Below are positions 51,152-59,648 of a stretch of 64,000 bases of DNA, in pieces. Within the stretch, counting starts at the first letter, position 1. Every line of letters begins with the position of its first letter. Origin of the DNA: Gammaproteobacteria bacterium (GTDB taxonomy: Bacteria > Pseudomonadota > Gammaproteobacteria > Steroidobacterales > Woeseiaceae); the NCBI GenBank assembly GCA_030429005.1, contig JAUIDP010000008.1, positions 1-64,000 of the forward strand, in the 5' to 3' direction. The notes under the pieces are model-generated. The model saw nothing but the letters and a program-made list of their open reading frames with translations. It made no database searches and was not told the DNA's origin. The position numbers and the translations under genes are program-made.

Positions 51152-52153
51152 ATGCCGCGCAGCAACAGCTGGAACATGCCGGAAAGTACGCTCAGGCAGG
51201 ACGGTAAGCCACGCCAGGTCGGTGTCGAGATCGAGTTGCAGGGAATTCCGGTGGACCGACTGGCACAACTTGTTCAGCGGGTGCTGGGCGGCAACATTCA
51301 GGCAGTTTCCCGTTCCGAATACCAAGTCGACGTAACCGGCCAGGGAACCTGGCGCGTCGAAGTTGACTACGAGTTGCTGAAGGAAATGGCGAGGGAAGAG
51401 GCAGCGGCCGACACCGGTGACGGACCACTGGCACGAACCGTGGCAATCGAGGCGCTGGATGCCGTGTCAGCTCTCGTCGTTCCCTGCGAGATCGTCAGCC
51501 CACCACTGCCGATGGCAACCGTCGGTGAGCCGATGGACGCTGTCGTTAATGCCGCCCGCGACGCCGGTGGCAACGGCACTCGCGCCGCCCTGGTTTATGC
51601 CTTCGGTGTACACCTCAACATCGAGCCGCCCGACTTACAGGCCGCTACGATACTCAACTACCTGCGTGCGTTTGTCTGCCTGTTCGACTGGATCGTATGG
51701 AAAGGCCAGATCGACCTGGCACGGCGAGTGACACCGTACATCCGGCCGTTTCCGCGCGCCTACCAGGCTCGCATCCTGGACCCGGACTACCAACCCGATC
51801 ATGCCGAACTCATTGCCGACTACCTCGAGTTCAATGCGACGCGAAACCGGGCACTGGACATGCTGCCGCTGTTCTCGACAATCGACGAAGCGGCAATCAG
51901 GGATACTGTAAGCGACGGGCGAGTTAACGCGCGCCCGGCTTTTCACTACCGGCTGGCAAACAGCTGTGTCGACGAACCCGGCTGGAGCATTGCCGACCCC
52001 TGGAACCGCTGGTTGAAAATCGAACAACTGGCGGCGGACGACAAGGCCCTCGCGACGATGTGCAGCGACATGCTGGCCGACTCGGAACGCATGCTGCATC
52101 CGCTGGACAACCGGTGGCGCGAGACGATCCAGCGTTGGGTGGACTTATCCTGA
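51152..52153 (+). CDS. Amidoligase-family protein
   Basis: 333 aa, directly after the PA2778 stop. It matches the Amidoligase_2 family (COOH-NH2 ligases of glutamine-synthetase fold): GVEIELQGIPVDRLAQLV at the start, VPCEIVSPPLPMA, HLNIEPPDLQAATILNYLRAF, and PWNRWLKIEQL at the end. Members are predicted to form amide bonds with ATP on small molecules or proteins, usually next to a glutamine amidotransferase, as here. Product unknown. Confidence 0.8.
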   Translation: MPRSNSWNMPESTLRQDGKPRQVGVEIELQGIPVDRLAQLVQRVLGGNIQAVSRSEYQVDVTGQGTWRVEVDYELLKEMAREEAAADTGDGPLARTVAIEALDAVSALVVPCEIVSPPLPMATVGEPMDAVVNAARDAGGNGTRAALVYAFGVHLNIEPPDLQAATILNYLRAFVCLFDWIVWKGQIDLARRVTPYIRPFPRAYQARILDPDYQPDHAELIADYLEFNATRNRALDMLPLFSTIDEAAIRDTVSDGRVNARPAFHYRLANSCVDEPGWSIADPWNRWLKIEQLAADDKALATMCSDMLADSERMLHPLDNRWRETIQRWVDLS

Positions 52154-52815
52154 TCGGCGTTACAGGTCCGGCTCACGGCATCCGCTGGGCGTGGTGGGCG
52201 ACGCGCTGGCACCTGCGTCGTTGCGGCGCGACTCCCCGGTACCTGCACGCCGCATCCGGCTATCCCGATGCCGACTTTGCCGGCTTCGTCATTGGCGGTG
52301 GCAATGATGTTGACCCGGCGATTTATGGCGGCGATGTATCGGCGTCGCGCAGTGTTGATCCGTTGCGCGACCAGTTTGAGCTGAGTGTTCTCGATCTTGC
52401 TGCCGAGCGCGAATTGCCGGTCCTCGGCATCTGTCGCGGAGCTCAGCTGATGAATGTCTACGCCGGCGGCACCTTGCACAGCGATTTGCAAGGCATGCGC
52501 CGCGAAACGTCCAACAAAGGCACATTGCTGCCCAGGAAACGGGTGGACGTCAGCCCCGGTTCACAGCTTGCGGCGATGCTCGGAGCCGAGACCAGTTGCG
52601 TCAACAGCCTGCATCACCAGGCGGTGAAGTCGCTCGGCAACGGCCTGGCTGTCAGCGCCCGGGATCGCGATGACATCGTACAGGGCATCGAGTCCACCGC
52701 GGCGCCGCTGCGACTTGGCGTGCAATGGCATCCGGAATACCTGCCGCAGCGCCGTGACCAGCGCAGACTGTTTCGCGAATTCACCCATTATTGCCGCAGG
52801 CGCGCATCCCGGTAA
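52135..52815 (+). CDS. Class I glutamine amidotransferase (gamma-glutamyl hydrolase C26 type)
   Basis: 226 aa from TTG 52135, overlapping the amidoligase by 19 nt; upstream in-frame starts are possible. The triad region: GICRGAQLMNVYAGG (nucleophile Cys), HHQAVKSLG and GVQWHPEYLPQ. Resembles PuuD-type gamma-glutamyl-gamma-aminobutyrate hydrolases. Coupled translation with the amidoligase suggests one supplies or trims gamma-glutamyl products made by the other. The last 28 bp overlap the convergent second C26 gene. Confidence 0.85.
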   Translation: MGGLILIGVTGPAHGIRWAWWATRWHLRRCGATPRYLHAASGYPDADFAGFVIGGGNDVDPAIYGGDVSASRSVDPLRDQFELSVLDLAAERELPVLGICRGAQLMNVYAGGTLHSDLQGMRRETSNKGTLLPRKRVDVSPGSQLAAMLGAETSCVNSLHHQAVKSLGNGLAVSARDRDDIVQGIESTAAPLRLGVQWHPEYLPQRRDQRRLFREFTHYCRRRASR

Positions 52816-53651
52816 CGCTCGGCTGCTTCGCGAAACGCGCCGAACAGCTTTTGCTGGCGGCTGTCCCACGGCAGCACCTCGGCATGCCACTGCACACCAA
52901 GCATGCCGAAGGGCTTGCCCGTAGCGACCTCGATCGCTTCCGGCGTGCCGTCCGGCGCGCGGGCAACGATCCGGACACCTGCACCCGGCGCATCCACGTA
53001 CTGGCCATGAAAAGTCACAACGCCGGGCAGTTCGGTGGCCCCGAGGATGCGCGCCAGCCGCGTATTTTCCGCTACCGTGACAGCATGGCCACCCCAGTAG
53101 CGTTTGTGTCGCCGGAATCTTGCGCTGTCTTCGCGAAAATCGCCCAGCGTGCCGCCGCGATGGACGTTGAGCAGCTGCGCCCCGCGACAAATCCCCAGTA
53201 CCGGCATGCCTTCCCGGTCCGCCAATTCCAGCAGCGCCAGCTCAAAGTCGTCGCGTGCAGGATTGACGTCCTGGCTGACGCTCGCATCGCCGTTATAGTG
53301 CTCGGCGCCGACGTCGCCACCACCGCTGAGCAGCAGGCCATCGATATCCTGCATCCAGTCCTGTGCACTGCTGTCCCGTGGGATCTCGGCAAAATTCATC
53401 AGTACCGGCCGCATACCGGCTTTGCGCAGTGCGCGGATGTAGGTCCAGCGATTGAGTCCGGCTCGATGCCAGAGCGTGCGATCGACCGACACGAGCACTC
53501 GCGGTGCATCGTCGCCCGGGTCCGGCTCGTAAAACCATACCGCGTAAAGCGCGACCACGATGAACAGCGCCAGGACGACCCGACGCACGATTCGCTTCGC
53601 GATAGCGGGTTTTGCCGGAGCCTGTCCTAGTCCTGCCACAGCGGCGGGCAC
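52788..53651 (-). CDS. Membrane-anchored C26-type glutamine amidotransferase
   Basis: 287 aa from GTG 53651, overlapping the sulfotransferase stop. Residues 22-42 form a membrane helix (VVLALFIVVALYAVWFYEP). The rest is a C26 domain: GLLLSGGGDVGAEHY, GICRGAQLLNVHRGG, VVTFHGQYVDAPG and GVQWHAEVLPWD. A second copy of the same enzyme type sits in the opposite direction, so this one acts at the membrane and the first in the cytoplasm. Substrate unknown. Confidence 0.8.
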   Translation of the reverse strand: MPAAVAGLGQAPAKPAIAKRIVRRVVLALFIVVALYAVWFYEPDPGDDAPRVLVSVDRTLWHRAGLNRWTYIRALRKAGMRPVLMNFAEIPRDSSAQDWMQDIDGLLLSGGGDVGAEHYNGDASVSQDVNPARDDFELALLELADREGMPVLGICRGAQLLNVHRGGTLGDFREDSARFRRHKRYWGGHAVTVAENTRLARILGATELPGVVTFHGQYVDAPGAGVRIVARAPDGTPEAIEVATGKPFGMLGVQWHAEVLPWDSRQQKLFGAFREAAERYRDARLRQ

Positions 53652-54655
53652 AGTGGCGTCGGGTCTGCGTCCAGTTGTTTCTTCAAGCGGCTGTTGCCGG
53701 TCTTGTATTGCGGGCGCATGTCGCCATTGACCGCACGCTCGAGGAGTTCGGTCAGTTGCGGCCGCAGCGTCGCGAATGCCCCGGGTTTCGCCAGCCCCGT
53801 GTACTCGCGCGGATAGCCGAAGCGATCCATCAGGTCACCGTTGTAGGCCTCAACGATACGGACTTTGCCGCCGGACAAGCCCTTGCGGTACTTGCGAAAA
53901 TTCTGCGTCATCAACGGTTGTGACAGGTTCTCGCGCGGCCCGCCTTTGACGGCGAGGTTCTGCGCGTGATCGGCCTCGTGAAATTTCTGCATGCGTTCAT
54001 CGAACTCCAGGCCGAGAAAGTCACAGAGCTTTGCCACCGTGCCGTTGAAATCCGCTACGAGGTCTTCGTAGCGTTGCAGATGCACACGCTCCGGGCCGAG
54101 TAGTCCATAGGCTGTCAATCCGCCAAGCTGGTCTTCGCGCCAGACATTCATGGCATTGCGAATCGAGCCGAACTTGTTACCGAGCCAGCGGCTGCGGCGT
54201 GCCACGCAGGAAAGCAGGTAATCACGCGGGTCGCGCACCTGGAAGATAAAGCGCGCGTCGGGAAAGCAGTCGACCAGGAAAAACAACATCTGGTGGAGAT
54301 TGTTTTCCTTGATGAAAGCGTGCTTGCCGCTGGCTTCCGGCGGCATCTCCTGGTAAATGAAACGCGCTACGTCGCGCGGCACCAGGCTCGTCTGTGCATC
54401 CACCCAGTCCCGGAAGCGCTGCGCCTCCTCATCACCACGATACTTCGCTATCCGCGCAGCGGCACTGTCTGTCAAGACCTGCCAGGCACCGGACGTCGTG
54501 CAATCACCGACCACTTCGTGCAGTCGCATCAACAAGTCGCGACCGAGATGATACGGCGGGTGCGCGTAGACCTTCGGGTGCTCGCCGGCGATGGATGCGA
54601 TCAGGTTGGACCCCGAGCGCTCCGAGCAAATCAGGAAAATGGGTGCTGCAGACAT
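53627..54655 (-). CDS. PAPS-dependent sulfotransferase
   Basis: 342 aa from ATG 54655; the longer frame to 54802 runs through a hairpin spacer. The 5'-phosphosulfate loop is FLICSERSGSNLIASI (residues 6-21) and the 3'-phosphate-binding text is QVRDPRDYLLSCVARRS. The C-terminus contains LGLEFDERMQKF. Transfers sulfate from PAPS to an alcohol, amine or glycan. Overlaps the membrane C26 gene by 25 bp. Confidence 0.88.
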   Translation of the reverse strand: MSAAPIFLICSERSGSNLIASIAGEHPKVYAHPPYHLGRDLLMRLHEVVGDCTTSGAWQVLTDSAAARIAKYRGDEEAQRFRDWVDAQTSLVPRDVARFIYQEMPPEASGKHAFIKENNLHQMLFFLVDCFPDARFIFQVRDPRDYLLSCVARRSRWLGNKFGSIRNAMNVWREDQLGGLTAYGLLGPERVHLQRYEDLVADFNGTVAKLCDFLGLEFDERMQKFHEADHAQNLAVKGGPRENLSQPLMTQNFRKYRKGLSGGKVRIVEAYNGDLMDRFGYPREYTGLAKPGAFATLRPQLTELLERAVNGDMRPQYKTGNSRLKKQLDADPTPLCPPLWQD

Positions 54656-54699
54656 TGTGCCGCAGTATATCCCACGGACAGCGGCTTGCGCGGTCGCGA

Positions 54700-54738
54700 A
54701 AGGGGCCAGGACCCACTCCGGTTCCGCCCTGGCCCCTT
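54700..54738. repeat. Hairpin AAGGGGCCAGG...CCTGGCCCCTT
   Basis: An 11-bp perfect stem with a 17-base loop between the sulfotransferase start and the secreted-protein stop, both minus strand. It probably ends transcription of the upstream secreted-protein gene. The GGGGCCAGG/GACCC wording recalls the spacer at 27918-27936. Confidence 0.7.
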
Positions 54739-54750
54739 CGTGCTTATTTA

Positions 54751-55449
54751 CTACTGGCGACGGACCACCATCTCCTGTACTTCTGGCAACTGCCCGGCGC
54801 ACGCGGCCAGGACGTCGTCGGATTCGGAAGGTCGTTCGACGAACGATGTCATGTAGCCGTGAATGCCGACCTCGACGACAAACGGTGTGCCTCGATTGCC
54901 CTCCACGGCTTCATAGAATGAGCCGCCAACGTCTTCGTTCGACACGCCGGGCGCATAGAACATGACGTGCGGGGGCACACGCATCAGGTGCTCATTGTTG
55001 GCGTTCCATACGTAGTTGAAGTTCGACATCATGTAACTGATACCGGAACGCGCGGGCGGCAACAGCTCCTCTTTCTCTGCGAGCTCGGTAAATTTCGCCC
55101 GACGCTCGGCCACCGACATGCCCGACAGCGACCATCGGGATTTCTGCATGATGCCCGGAATGATCGTGTCGGCGCCGGCCGCATCCACACATTGCGGAAT
55201 CATTGCGTCCGCATGATTGCGTTCGACAATACAGGTGAATGGCCCGTCCTTCTTGCGCGTCATCCTGAATCCGTCATCGGTCAGTGAATACACGGAGGCT
55301 TGCTCGCGCAGCCGTGCCGGCAATGCCGACAACGCCAGCGCTTCTTCGCAGGCTATCGAGTGCTTCCGCACCTCATCGCCGATTGCCGGTGTCGTGGCGA
55401 TTCCTGCCGCAAGCACAACCGCCGCCGCCAGTTTGTCCAGGTGTTGCAT
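54751..55449 (-). CDS. Secreted protein of unknown function
   Basis: 232 aa. Signal peptide ending ATTPAIGDE. The body has EEALALSALPARLREQASVYSL, FTCIVERNHADAMIPQCVDAAGADTI, a helix MSVAERRAKFTELAEKEELL and VPPHVMFYAPGVSNEDVGGS. Four cysteines could form two disulfides. No catalytic motif is recognised. It stands alone between hairpins and the two-component genes. Confidence 0.6.
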   Translation of the reverse strand: MQHLDKLAAAVVLAAGIATTPAIGDEVRKHSIACEEALALSALPARLREQASVYSLTDDGFRMTRKKDGPFTCIVERNHADAMIPQCVDAAGADTIIPGIMQKSRWSLSGMSVAERRAKFTELAEKEELLPPARSGISYMMSNFNYVWNANNEHLMRVPPHVMFYAPGVSNEDVGGSFYEAVEGNRGTPFVVEVGIHGYMTSFVERPSESDDVLAACAGQLPEVQEMVVRRQ

Positions 55450-55551
55450 AGTCCTGACTCCTCTTGTGTTCGGAACGACCGAGTGTGTTGCAGCGGCTGC
55501 AATCCTGCAGCTGGCAGTTTGAGAGCAGCGATTTTTGTTTGCCAGGGGGCG

Positions 55552-56670
55552 TCAGCCTGAGGGACCGGTTGCCAACAAATCCACGGGAATCGTCACGACA
55601 GTGCGGTAACCGCCCGCAGTCGAACCGGACTCAACCCGGGTAGTGCCGCCGTATCGCAGCTGCAGGCGTTCACGCAGGTTGCTGATGCCGAATCCCCCGG
55701 TCGTCGGTGACGGTGTTACAGCCTGGCCATCATCGGCAATGGCCAGTGTCAGCGCGTTGCCGGCAATGCCGGCGGATATGCTGACCGTTACCGTCGTCGA
55801 CGACACGCTGACGGCATGCTTGATCGCATTTTCGATCGCCGGCTGCAGCACGAAAGCCGGCACCTGCAGGTCGAGCGTTTCCGGATCGATATCCCAGGTC
55901 ACGACCAGCCGCTCGCCAAAGCGGATTTTTTCCAGCGACAGGTAGGCTTTGCAAAAGCTGACCTCCTGCCGCAGCGCCACATCGTCGGCCCGTGACAGCC
56001 GCAACGCGCGGCGCAGCAACTCGCCGAGTTTTTCGAGCGCCTGGTATGCCCGGTCCCGCTGGTCCGAGTCGATCAGTGCGCCGATGCTGTTCAATGCATT
56101 GAACAGGAAATGCGGGTTCATCTGCATCATCAGGGAGTCGACCCGCGCCCGGTTCAGCTGGTTGTCCAGTTGCGCGGCATGCACTTTCGCATCCGCTGCC
56201 TCGCGCTGGCGTAAAAGGCTCAGTCGATAGAACTTGAGCGCCAGGCAGCACAGCACGATCAGTGCGTAGGTGAAGAAACTCATCAGGTGATAACCCGGTG
56301 CCCGCTCGCCGAGCAGCCATTCATGCCACGCCTCCTGGTGCGCAACGAGGCCGAGGGCAAACGACAACGTGACGAGTACGACGAGGTGCACGGAAACGGT
56401 AACCAGCAGACCCGCTCCGCTGTAGGGCAACCGGTCGGTGAGCCGGTAGATAAACGGCGACAGCAGCCCCCACAGGTAATAGTACAGGCCGATCTTCGTA
56501 AAGATCGTCCACCAGACCGCCATGCCGGGTGCACCGTTGCCGATGTAGACCGCCGTAACCGGAATCGCCGCGAGCAATGACCAGCCGAGAAAGGATATAG
56601 CGAGCACACGCCAGCGGCGGCGCCAGAAGCCGCCAGGCCCGGTCGAGTTTTGCGCGGCGGCACCCAGCAT
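55552..56670 (-). CDS. LytS-type sensor histidine kinase
   Basis: 372 aa. Four hydrophobic segments in residues 20-160, then the His_kinase (LytS/YehU) domain with phospho-acceptor His in MNPHFLFNALNSIGALI and an ATPase domain (VPAFVLQPAIENAIKHAV, GFGISNLRERLQLRYG). Partner of the LytTR regulator, whose stop overlaps its start by one base (TGATG). The stimulus is unknown. Confidence 0.92.
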   Translation of the reverse strand: MLGAAAQNSTGPGGFWRRRWRVLAISFLGWSLLAAIPVTAVYIGNGAPGMAVWWTIFTKIGLYYYLWGLLSPFIYRLTDRLPYSGAGLLVTVSVHLVVLVTLSFALGLVAHQEAWHEWLLGERAPGYHLMSFFTYALIVLCCLALKFYRLSLLRQREAADAKVHAAQLDNQLNRARVDSLMMQMNPHFLFNALNSIGALIDSDQRDRAYQALEKLGELLRRALRLSRADDVALRQEVSFCKAYLSLEKIRFGERLVVTWDIDPETLDLQVPAFVLQPAIENAIKHAVSVSSTTVTVSISAGIAGNALTLAIADDGQAVTPSPTTGGFGISNLRERLQLRYGGTTRVESGSTAGGYRTVVTIPVDLLATGPSG

Positions 56671-57434
56671 CAGTTGTTTGCGCGTGAACAGGCCAGCAAT
56701 TCCGATATCACGGCGCGGCGGTTACGCGCGACATCCAGAATGTTGCCGTCGGTCATTTCCGCTCGATAGCGCCCGTCGCTGCTGAGCACACCAGTCACGT
56801 GGTTCTTGTTGATCAGTGTCGATCGGTGGATGCGGAGAAAGGTCTTGTTCGACAATCCACGGGAGAATTGCCGCAGCGACTGCGACAGCATGTATTCACC
56901 CCGGCCGTTGGTGTGCAGTCGAACATACTGGTTGGCAGCGGCAACCCAGACGATGTCATCCGGCAACAGGCTGACCAGCGCGTCGCCACTGCGAACGATG
57001 AGCGGCTCCGCGACGTCGACAGCGACGCCGCCGATACGCTGCCTGGCACGCCGGATCGCCGCGGCAAAATGCCGCTTGCTGACCGGCTTGACCAGGTAGT
57101 CGCGCACAGCCACCTCGAAAGCCTGCAATGCATAGGAGTCGTGCGCCGTGACGAAGATGATATAAGGCGGGACATCCCGCGTGGCCAGTTGCTCGGCAAC
57201 CGAGATACCGTCCAGGCTCGGCATCTGGATATCCAGCAACAACAACTGCGGATCGTAACTGGCGACGGCTGCCAGGGCTTCCGAACCGCTCGCCGCCGTA
57301 CCGACCAGCTCGAGTCCAGCATCGCGCCGAACCAGGCTGCTCATCAGGTCGCGCGCGAGGGGTTCGTCGTCCACGACGAGCGTGCGAATACGCGGCTGGC
57401 GAGTCGCGCCGCGAGCTGAATTTGCCGGGCACAT
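56670..57434 (-). CDS. LytTR-family response regulator
   Basis: 254 aa. Receiver with DDEP, phospho-acceptor Asp in LLLLDIQMPSLDG and Lys in YLVKPVS, then a C-terminal LytTR DNA-binding domain (IVWVAAANQYVRLHTNGRGEYML, RIHRSTLINKNHVTGVLSSDGRYRAEM). Works with the LytS kinase one base downstream. Targets unknown; the promoter region upstream has no clear LytTR repeat. Confidence 0.92.
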   Translation of the reverse strand: MCPANSARGATRQPRIRTLVVDDEPLARDLMSSLVRRDAGLELVGTAASGSEALAAVASYDPQLLLLDIQMPSLDGISVAEQLATRDVPPYIIFVTAHDSYALQAFEVAVRDYLVKPVSKRHFAAAIRRARQRIGGVAVDVAEPLIVRSGDALVSLLPDDIVWVAAANQYVRLHTNGRGEYMLSQSLRQFSRGLSNKTFLRIHRSTLINKNHVTGVLSSDGRYRAEMTDGNILDVARNRRAVISELLACSRANN

Positions 57435-57517
57435 CGGTCAATTGGAGCACGCCGGCCGCGCCGGGTCGAGAGACGCCTTGCGAACGGGACGAAATCCCGG
57501 CGAGCTGGCGCGTTTCA

Positions 57518-58315
57518 CTATTTCGCGGTCCAGGCCCCATCTATCGGCAGTACTGCACCCGTGATCGATGCAGCGGCATCATCACAGAGATACAGGGCCA
57601 GCGCCGCGATTTCGTCAACGCCAATCAGCCTGCCGGTCGGTTGCGATGCCAGTACCACCTCTTCGAAGGCCTGGTCCCGCGACACACTGTGCGCGCGGGC
57701 AACATTGTCCAGTTGCAAACTCACCAGCGGCGTATCGACGAAACCCGGCGCAATGGCATTGACCGTCACGCCGCCGGCGGCGGCTTCCAGTGCAACAGTC
57801 TTCGTCAGTCCGGCGACGCCGTGTTTGGCCGACACATAGGCGGACTTGTACGGTGAGGCGACCAGCGCATGCGCCGACGCAATATTGATAATGCGACCCC
57901 AACCGGCTCGTTTCATTGCAGGCAGGGCGCAGCGGACCGCATGGAATACCGAGCTGAGATTGATCGCAATGATGTCATCCCAGCGTTCTGCCGGAAAATC
58001 CTCCACGGGTGCAACGTGCTGAATGCCGGCGTTATTGACGAGAATATCGACTTGACCAAATTCCGTTTCGGCACATTCAATCATGCTGGCGATGTCAGCC
58101 GGGTTGCGCATATCGGCAGCATTGAATGTGATCTTTCCATGCGCCACCGAGCGCACCTCGGTAATCGCGCTCTCAACGTTCTCTGCAGACCCCAGGCCAT
58201 TCATAACCACGTTGGCGCCAGCAACACCGAGTAGCCGGGCGATTGCCAGGCCAATGCCACTCGTCGATCCCGTCACCAGCGCAGTCCTGCCAGTGAGTGT
58301 CTGTGTCGCCGTCAT
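57518..58315 (-). CDS. bdhA: 3-hydroxybutyrate dehydrogenase (SDR family)
   Basis: 265 aa. NAD-binding GSTSGIGLAIA, LVNNAGIQHVAPVEDF, catalytic Ser/Tyr/Lys in IINIASAHALVASPYKSAYVSAKHG. The SAHALVASPYKSAYVSAKHG block is characteristic of D-3-hydroxybutyrate dehydrogenases, which oxidise 3-hydroxybutyrate to acetoacetate. Last gene of the minus-strand MFS/dehydrogenase pair and part of the putative PHB-use locus. Identity to BdhA is by motif only. Confidence 0.88.
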   Translation of the reverse strand: MTATQTLTGRTALVTGSTSGIGLAIARLLGVAGANVVMNGLGSAENVESAITEVRSVAHGKITFNAADMRNPADIASMIECAETEFGQVDILVNNAGIQHVAPVEDFPAERWDDIIAINLSSVFHAVRCALPAMKRAGWGRIINIASAHALVASPYKSAYVSAKHGVAGLTKTVALEAAAGGVTVNAIAPGFVDTPLVSLQLDNVARAHSVSRDQAFEEVVLASQPTGRLIGVDEIAALALYLCDDAAASITGAVLPIDGAWTAK

Positions 58316-59575
58316 CTAATCCTCCCAGTCCCTTGCGATGAATCGAGCACTCCAGAAAAACAGGGCTGCAGCCGCAACGTAAAACAGGCTCCCGGAGAGC
58401 ACGGCATAGCGAAGCGACTCGTTGCCAAAACGAGCTTCGAGGCTGTCTGAAATGACGCCAAGCGCGACCGTGCCGGCACCGATGCCGATCAGGTTGTTGA
58501 TAAACAGGAAGATCGCGGATGCCGTTGCACGCATACTCGCCGGCGCCACATGCTGGATTGCGGACAACACGGGTCCGAGCCACGCCAACCCCAGAGCTGT
58601 CGGCACCAGCATTGCGAAGAAGGTAATCACCAGGTTTGTCGACAACATTGCGAGCACGTACAGAGGCACCGTACCAACGAAAGCAATGGCCGGGACCAGC
58701 ACATACCAGGATCGTTTGGCCGCACCGAGTCGGTCGGCCAACATGCCACCGAGCCAGATACCGATGAGGCCACCTACCAGCACGATCGTTCCATAGAACA
58801 TCGACGCTTCCACCAGTGTCATGCCGAAACTCCGGTTGAAAAACGACGGCAACCAGAAAAACAGGCCGTAACCCATCATCGATGACGATGCCGCGCCCAG
58901 CGAAATGATCCAGAAACTTTTCTTCGTTGCGAGCGTTGCCAGGATTTTGCTGAACGCGGCTTTCTGCACGGTTTGCGCCGAGTCGTAACGCCCTCTTTCG
59001 GGCTCTGCGACGGTCAGCTTGAACAGCGGTGCGATCACGATGCCGGCGATGCCGACGACAAAAAATGCGTAGCGCCAGTCAATTTCTGTTGCTATGTAGC
59101 CGCCGAAGTAGATGCCCAGCGCGCTGCCGATCGGTATGCCAAACGAGTAGACACTGAGTGCCCTGGCGCGTTGCCGCGACGGAAAGTAGTCCGAAATCAG
59201 TGAATAGGCCGGGGCAACGCCGCCTGCTTCACCGACACCGACGCCCAGCCTGGCGAGGAACAGTTGCCAGAAGTTGTTGGCAAGGCCACAGACCGCGGTC
59301 ATCGCACTCCAGACCGTCAATGCGCCCGTCATTATCCAGGTTCGGTTGAAACGGTCCGCCAGCATGGCAATCGGGATGCCCAGTGCCGTGTAAAACAGCG
59401 CAAACGCCAGTCCGCCCATCAGCCCCAACTGGGTGTCGGTCAGCCCGAGGTCCGCCTTTATCGGCACCGCCAGAATGCCGATAATCTGTCGGTCAATGAA
59501 GTTGAACGTATATACCAGCACGAGCATGGCCATGACGTACGCCCGGTACGCCGCGGTAGGTGAATTTGCAGTCAT
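58316..59575 (-). CDS. MFS transporter of the spinster-like group
   Basis: 419 aa from ATG 59575; GTG 59584 is an alternative. 12 helices with FNFIDRQIIGILAVPIKADLGLTDTQLGLMGGLAFALFYT, the MFS motif DRFNRTWIMTGALTVWSAMT and VGVGEAGGVAPAYSLI. This spinster-like (phthalate/carboxylate permease) type carries small organic acids. The next base after its stop is the dehydrogenase start, so it probably brings in hydroxybutyrate or oligomers. Confidence 0.85.
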   Translation of the reverse strand: MTANSPTAAYRAYVMAMLVLVYTFNFIDRQIIGILAVPIKADLGLTDTQLGLMGGLAFALFYTALGIPIAMLADRFNRTWIMTGALTVWSAMTAVCGLANNFWQLFLARLGVGVGEAGGVAPAYSLISDYFPSRQRARALSVYSFGIPIGSALGIYFGGYIATEIDWRYAFFVVGIAGIVIAPLFKLTVAEPERGRYDSAQTVQKAAFSKILATLATKKSFWIISLGAASSSMMGYGLFFWLPSFFNRSFGMTLVEASMFYGTIVLVGGLIGIWLGGMLADRLGAAKRSWYVLVPAIAFVGTVPLYVLAMLSTNLVITFFAMLVPTALGLAWLGPVLSAIQHVAPASMRATASAIFLFINNLIGIGAGTVALGVISDSLEARFGNESLRYAVLSGSLFYVAAAALFFWSARFIARDWED

Positions 59576-59600
59576 GGTGTGCACGGTAGCAGATGGATTG

Positions 59601-59633
59601 GCACCTCAAAAACCGTGACGGTTTTTGAGGTGC
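59601..59633. repeat. Hairpin GCACCTCAAAAACC...GGTTTTTGAGGTGC
   Basis: 14-bp perfect stem with a 5-base GTGAC loop, between the TonB-receptor stop and the MFS start (both minus strand). It would reduce readthrough to the MFS/dehydrogenase genes. It shares ACCGTGAC-GGTTTTT wording with the large inverted repeat at 38047-38127. Confidence 0.8.
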
Positions 59634-59648
59634 GGACAACCATAACGG

